This document shows, piece by piece, positions 62,217 to 64,000 of a stretch of DNA of 64,000 nucleotides. The DNA lies in assembly GCA_012862575.1 (NCBI GenBank), contig BLSF01000066.1, positions 62,001-126,000 on the forward strand. Reading direction: 5' to 3'. The notes below the pieces were generated by a model. The model made no database searches, had not been told where the DNA came from, and was given only the letters and a program-made list of their open reading frames with translations. Both the position numbers and the translations under genes were made by a program. How positions within the stretch are numbered: position 1 is the stretch's first letter; the number at the start of each line of letters is the position of its first letter. The stretch comes from Parietichytrium sp. I65-24A. Taxonomy: Eukaryota > Sar > Bigyra > Thraustochytrida > Thraustochytriidae.

Positions 62217-62516
62217 CGTCAACGGATCTTTTGTCCTTGTCCTTGCAAAGTGCTTCTGCGAGTCTTCTCTGGGAGGAGGAAGGGGAAGAGGAAGAGGAAG
62301 GAGGAGGGTACACGGTGTAGCTGTGGGGCTCACCTGTCCCCGTATTACCCGTACTTGGAAATTACGGGAAGCGGGATCTTTCGGAGGAATGTTCACTTTG
62401 TTCTGTTACTGTGTGCGTGCTATGGAGATGCTATTTGGACACTATGTGTGCTAGGTGTACACGTACTATGTAACGCCGGAACCAAGAACCAGACCATACA
62501 TCAAAGAAAGTGACCT

Positions 62517-62560
62517 GAGAACCAAGGAACCAAGTAAGGAACCAAGGAAGGAACCAAGGA
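62517..62560. repeat. GAACCAAG(GA) tandem repeat
   Basis: Four to five degenerate units of 9-13 bp. Confidence 0.8.
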
Positions 62561-62862
62561 ATCAGGATTAGTACTAACAATACCTGCTATGAATAGGGAA
62601 CCTACTAGTGGAAACTCAATTGGGTTTCCCCTCGTCCACTCAGCAAATCGGTTCTTTATTAGCACTATCTCCTACCGTTGTCCTAAGTAGTGAGATGTCA
62701 GTCAAAACCCCTTCCCAGATTTGAATGAAAAATGACCACAGTCTCAAATCAAAGTCTCACAAATCTCACAGTCTCACAGATCTCACAGTCTCGCAATCGC
62801 GAAAAGAACGAGTGTCTCAACAGTCTCAACGAGCAAAGTAAAAGGCCGAAAGAGTCAATCAT

Positions 62863-62922
62863 CAAATCGTCAATCATCAAATCGTCAATCGTCAATCGTC
62901 AATCGTCAAATCGTCAATCGGC
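62863..62922. repeat. AATCGTC/AATCATCA heptamer repeat
   Basis: About eight units of 7-8 bp, just upstream of ATG 62965. Confidence 0.85.
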
Positions 62923-62964
62923 AGTCGGCCAACGAACGCGCTGGACAGGCCAGCAGGGACTACC

Positions 62965-63813
62965 ATGGCGAGCGAGCCTCTGTGTGCATCCGGTGAGCGC
63001 AGCAAAGTTGGCGGGGAGGCTCAAGATGTGAAAGACGACGACTTCGAAGATGACCGAGATGCGGAAGACAATGATGCTGATGCAGAGGCAAAGGCAGGTT
63101 CAAGTTCAGGTTCAGAGGAAGAGGAAGAGGAGGAAGCGGACTCCGTGGAACGTATGCTCAAGTCAGCGTATCAGGTGGCGCGAGAAGCAAATTTGATGCG
63201 GAATTTGGAAGAGATGCGCAAGCTTGGATTGGTGAGCGAGGCGACTGCGGCCGGTGGAGATGGGGATGGTGATGCAGACGGAGATGGCGGGTCGGCAGTG
63301 GTCGCGACATCATCATCCACATCGTCATCTTCATCTTCTTCTTCAGGAAACAAGAAGAGAGGGAGGAAAATGCAGAGCGTCACAGCGCCGTCGAGGAGGT
63401 CCGGCAGACTGCAAAATCTTGAGCCTGAGATCAAAGTCTACACGTCGCCGCGCAAGAAACCTCGAACGAGCAGCACGGACGAGTTGGGCGTAGAGGAGCG
63501 CATCTCTAGAGCCAACCAATTCGCCACCATGGAGAAGAAAATCGAGCGGTTGAGGGAGCTGCACGAGCAAAACAACACGGGATATAAAACGCCGCCCACA
63601 GCAACTTATGAGCATACCTGGATGCGAGTGAAAACAATGTCGGACAAGCAGCTCGCTCTCCGAGTGAAAAGGATCGAAGCTTGCTGCGGCCAGCATTGCA
63701 TCATCAAAATGCGAATGTTTTCAGAGGTCCTCATTCTGGCCGGAAAGGAAGAGCTTGCCCAAGATGCAGAGGCTGCATTGCATCGTTTGCGTGGCCTCAT
63801 CACGCGCTCCTAA
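62965..63813 (+). CDS. Acidic nuclear-looking protein, WDR76/CMR1-like N-terminal motifs
   Basis: 282 aa from ATG 62965 (ACCATGG context). Residues 1-60 are very acidic. A helical segment REANLMRNLEEMRKLGL (~73-89) resembles the N-terminal motif of CMR1/WDR76 proteins, and RRSGRLQNL (~143-151) is the RRSxRL motif common in chromatin-linked proteins. A Gly/Asp-rich and poly-Ser linker precedes a KKRGRK basic patch. The C-terminal 100 residues are basic-helical with a Cys-Cys pair (EACCGQHC). No WD40 repeats follow, so the relation may be limited to short motifs. Nuclear role inferred only. The gene is complete; about 190 bp of 3' flank remain in the window. Confidence 0.7.
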   Translation: MASEPLCASGERSKVGGEAQDVKDDDFEDDRDAEDNDADAEAKAGSSSGSEEEEEEEADSVERMLKSAYQVAREANLMRNLEEMRKLGLVSEATAAGGDGDGDADGDGGSAVVATSSSTSSSSSSSSGNKKRGRKMQSVTAPSRRSGRLQNLEPEIKVYTSPRKKPRTSSTDELGVEERISRANQFATMEKKIERLRELHEQNNTGYKTPPTATYEHTWMRVKTMSDKQLALRVKRIEACCGQHCIIKMRMFSEVLILAGKEELAQDAEAALHRLRGLITRS

Positions 63814-64000
63814 CGTTTCACGCTGCACACAGTCAAAGTCACGGCCGAGCGGTGACATTTACAGTTTGTCTCATTTATGTTTTGTGTACAACCGTAGTAA
63901 GAAAGAAAGTCAAATGTAAATATTTCCTTGGCGCGATTTCTGGGGATGGTAACAATGTAGAAAAGTCTGCCAAAAAAAGTTTTTATCTTATTCTCAGTAA

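Larger units (their letters stand above)
62217..62964. other. Divergent intergenic region between SOD (-) and hypothetical (+)
   Basis: About 750 bp. It is unusually repetitive: GGAACCAAG units (62517-62560), CTCACAG/CTCACAAAT units (62755-62800) and AATCGTC/AATCATC units (62863-62922). Likely a shared bidirectional promoter. No ORF supported. Confidence 0.6.

Overview
The window is nuclear DNA from a unicellular, flagellated, intron-poor eukaryote. The evidence is a 12.4 kb single-exon axonemal dynein heavy chain, a cytosolic ubiquitin-activating enzyme, a Fanconi anaemia FANCI homologue, a mitochondrial carrier, and two clean GT-AG introns (65 and 265 nt). No bacterial operon, rRNA, tRNA or CRISPR signal was seen. 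A stramenopile of the labyrinthulomycete/thraustochytrid type is my best guess. It rests on gene content and compactness only and is not proven.

Layout. 0-18 kb: a 5'-truncated MBL-fold/cyclic-nucleotide-binding protein (+), the dynein heavy chain (-), then a divergently transcribed STK16-type kinase (+). 18-26 kb, all (-): a small LEA-2-like membrane protein, a glutamate-carboxypeptidase II-like M28 peptidase in two exons, and ubiquitin-activating enzyme E1. 28-36.5 kb, all (+): a secreted/type I membrane protein with Asp-box (BNR) motifs, a mitochondrial 2-oxodicarboxylate-type carrier, and FANCI. 36.7-41.7 kb (-): two paralogous putative DNA-binding proteins sharing a Myb/SANT-like module followed by a His/Cys cluster that I do not recognise as a named family. 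41.7-53.7 kb: about 12 kb without a credible gene, full of simple repeats and GTAC-centred short palindromes. 53.7-64 kb: a hypothetical protein (-), a doubtful ORF (+), an unusual RRM-like/seven-transmembrane protein (+), a convergent RGS/three-transmembrane RAX1-like protein (-), a two-exon Mn superoxide dismutase with a signal peptide (-), and a nuclear-looking acidic protein (+).

Functional themes are mixed, as expected for a eukaryotic chromosome: motility (dynein), cyclic-nucleotide or G-protein-linked signalling (MBL-cNMP, kinase, RGS, 7TM), DNA repair (FANCI), protein turnover (E1), secreted enzymes (M28 peptidase, SOD, BNR protein). No co-regulated operon is implied. Several long open frames begin at GTG or TTG codons. 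For those genes I moved the start to the first in-frame ATG, usually one with a purine at -3 and G at +4.

The most interesting candidates are the paralogous Myb-like/HCCC proteins, the RRM-like domain fused to a gustatory-receptor-like 7TM region, the FANCI homologue lacking the usual monoubiquitination lysine, and the large gene-poor repeat block.
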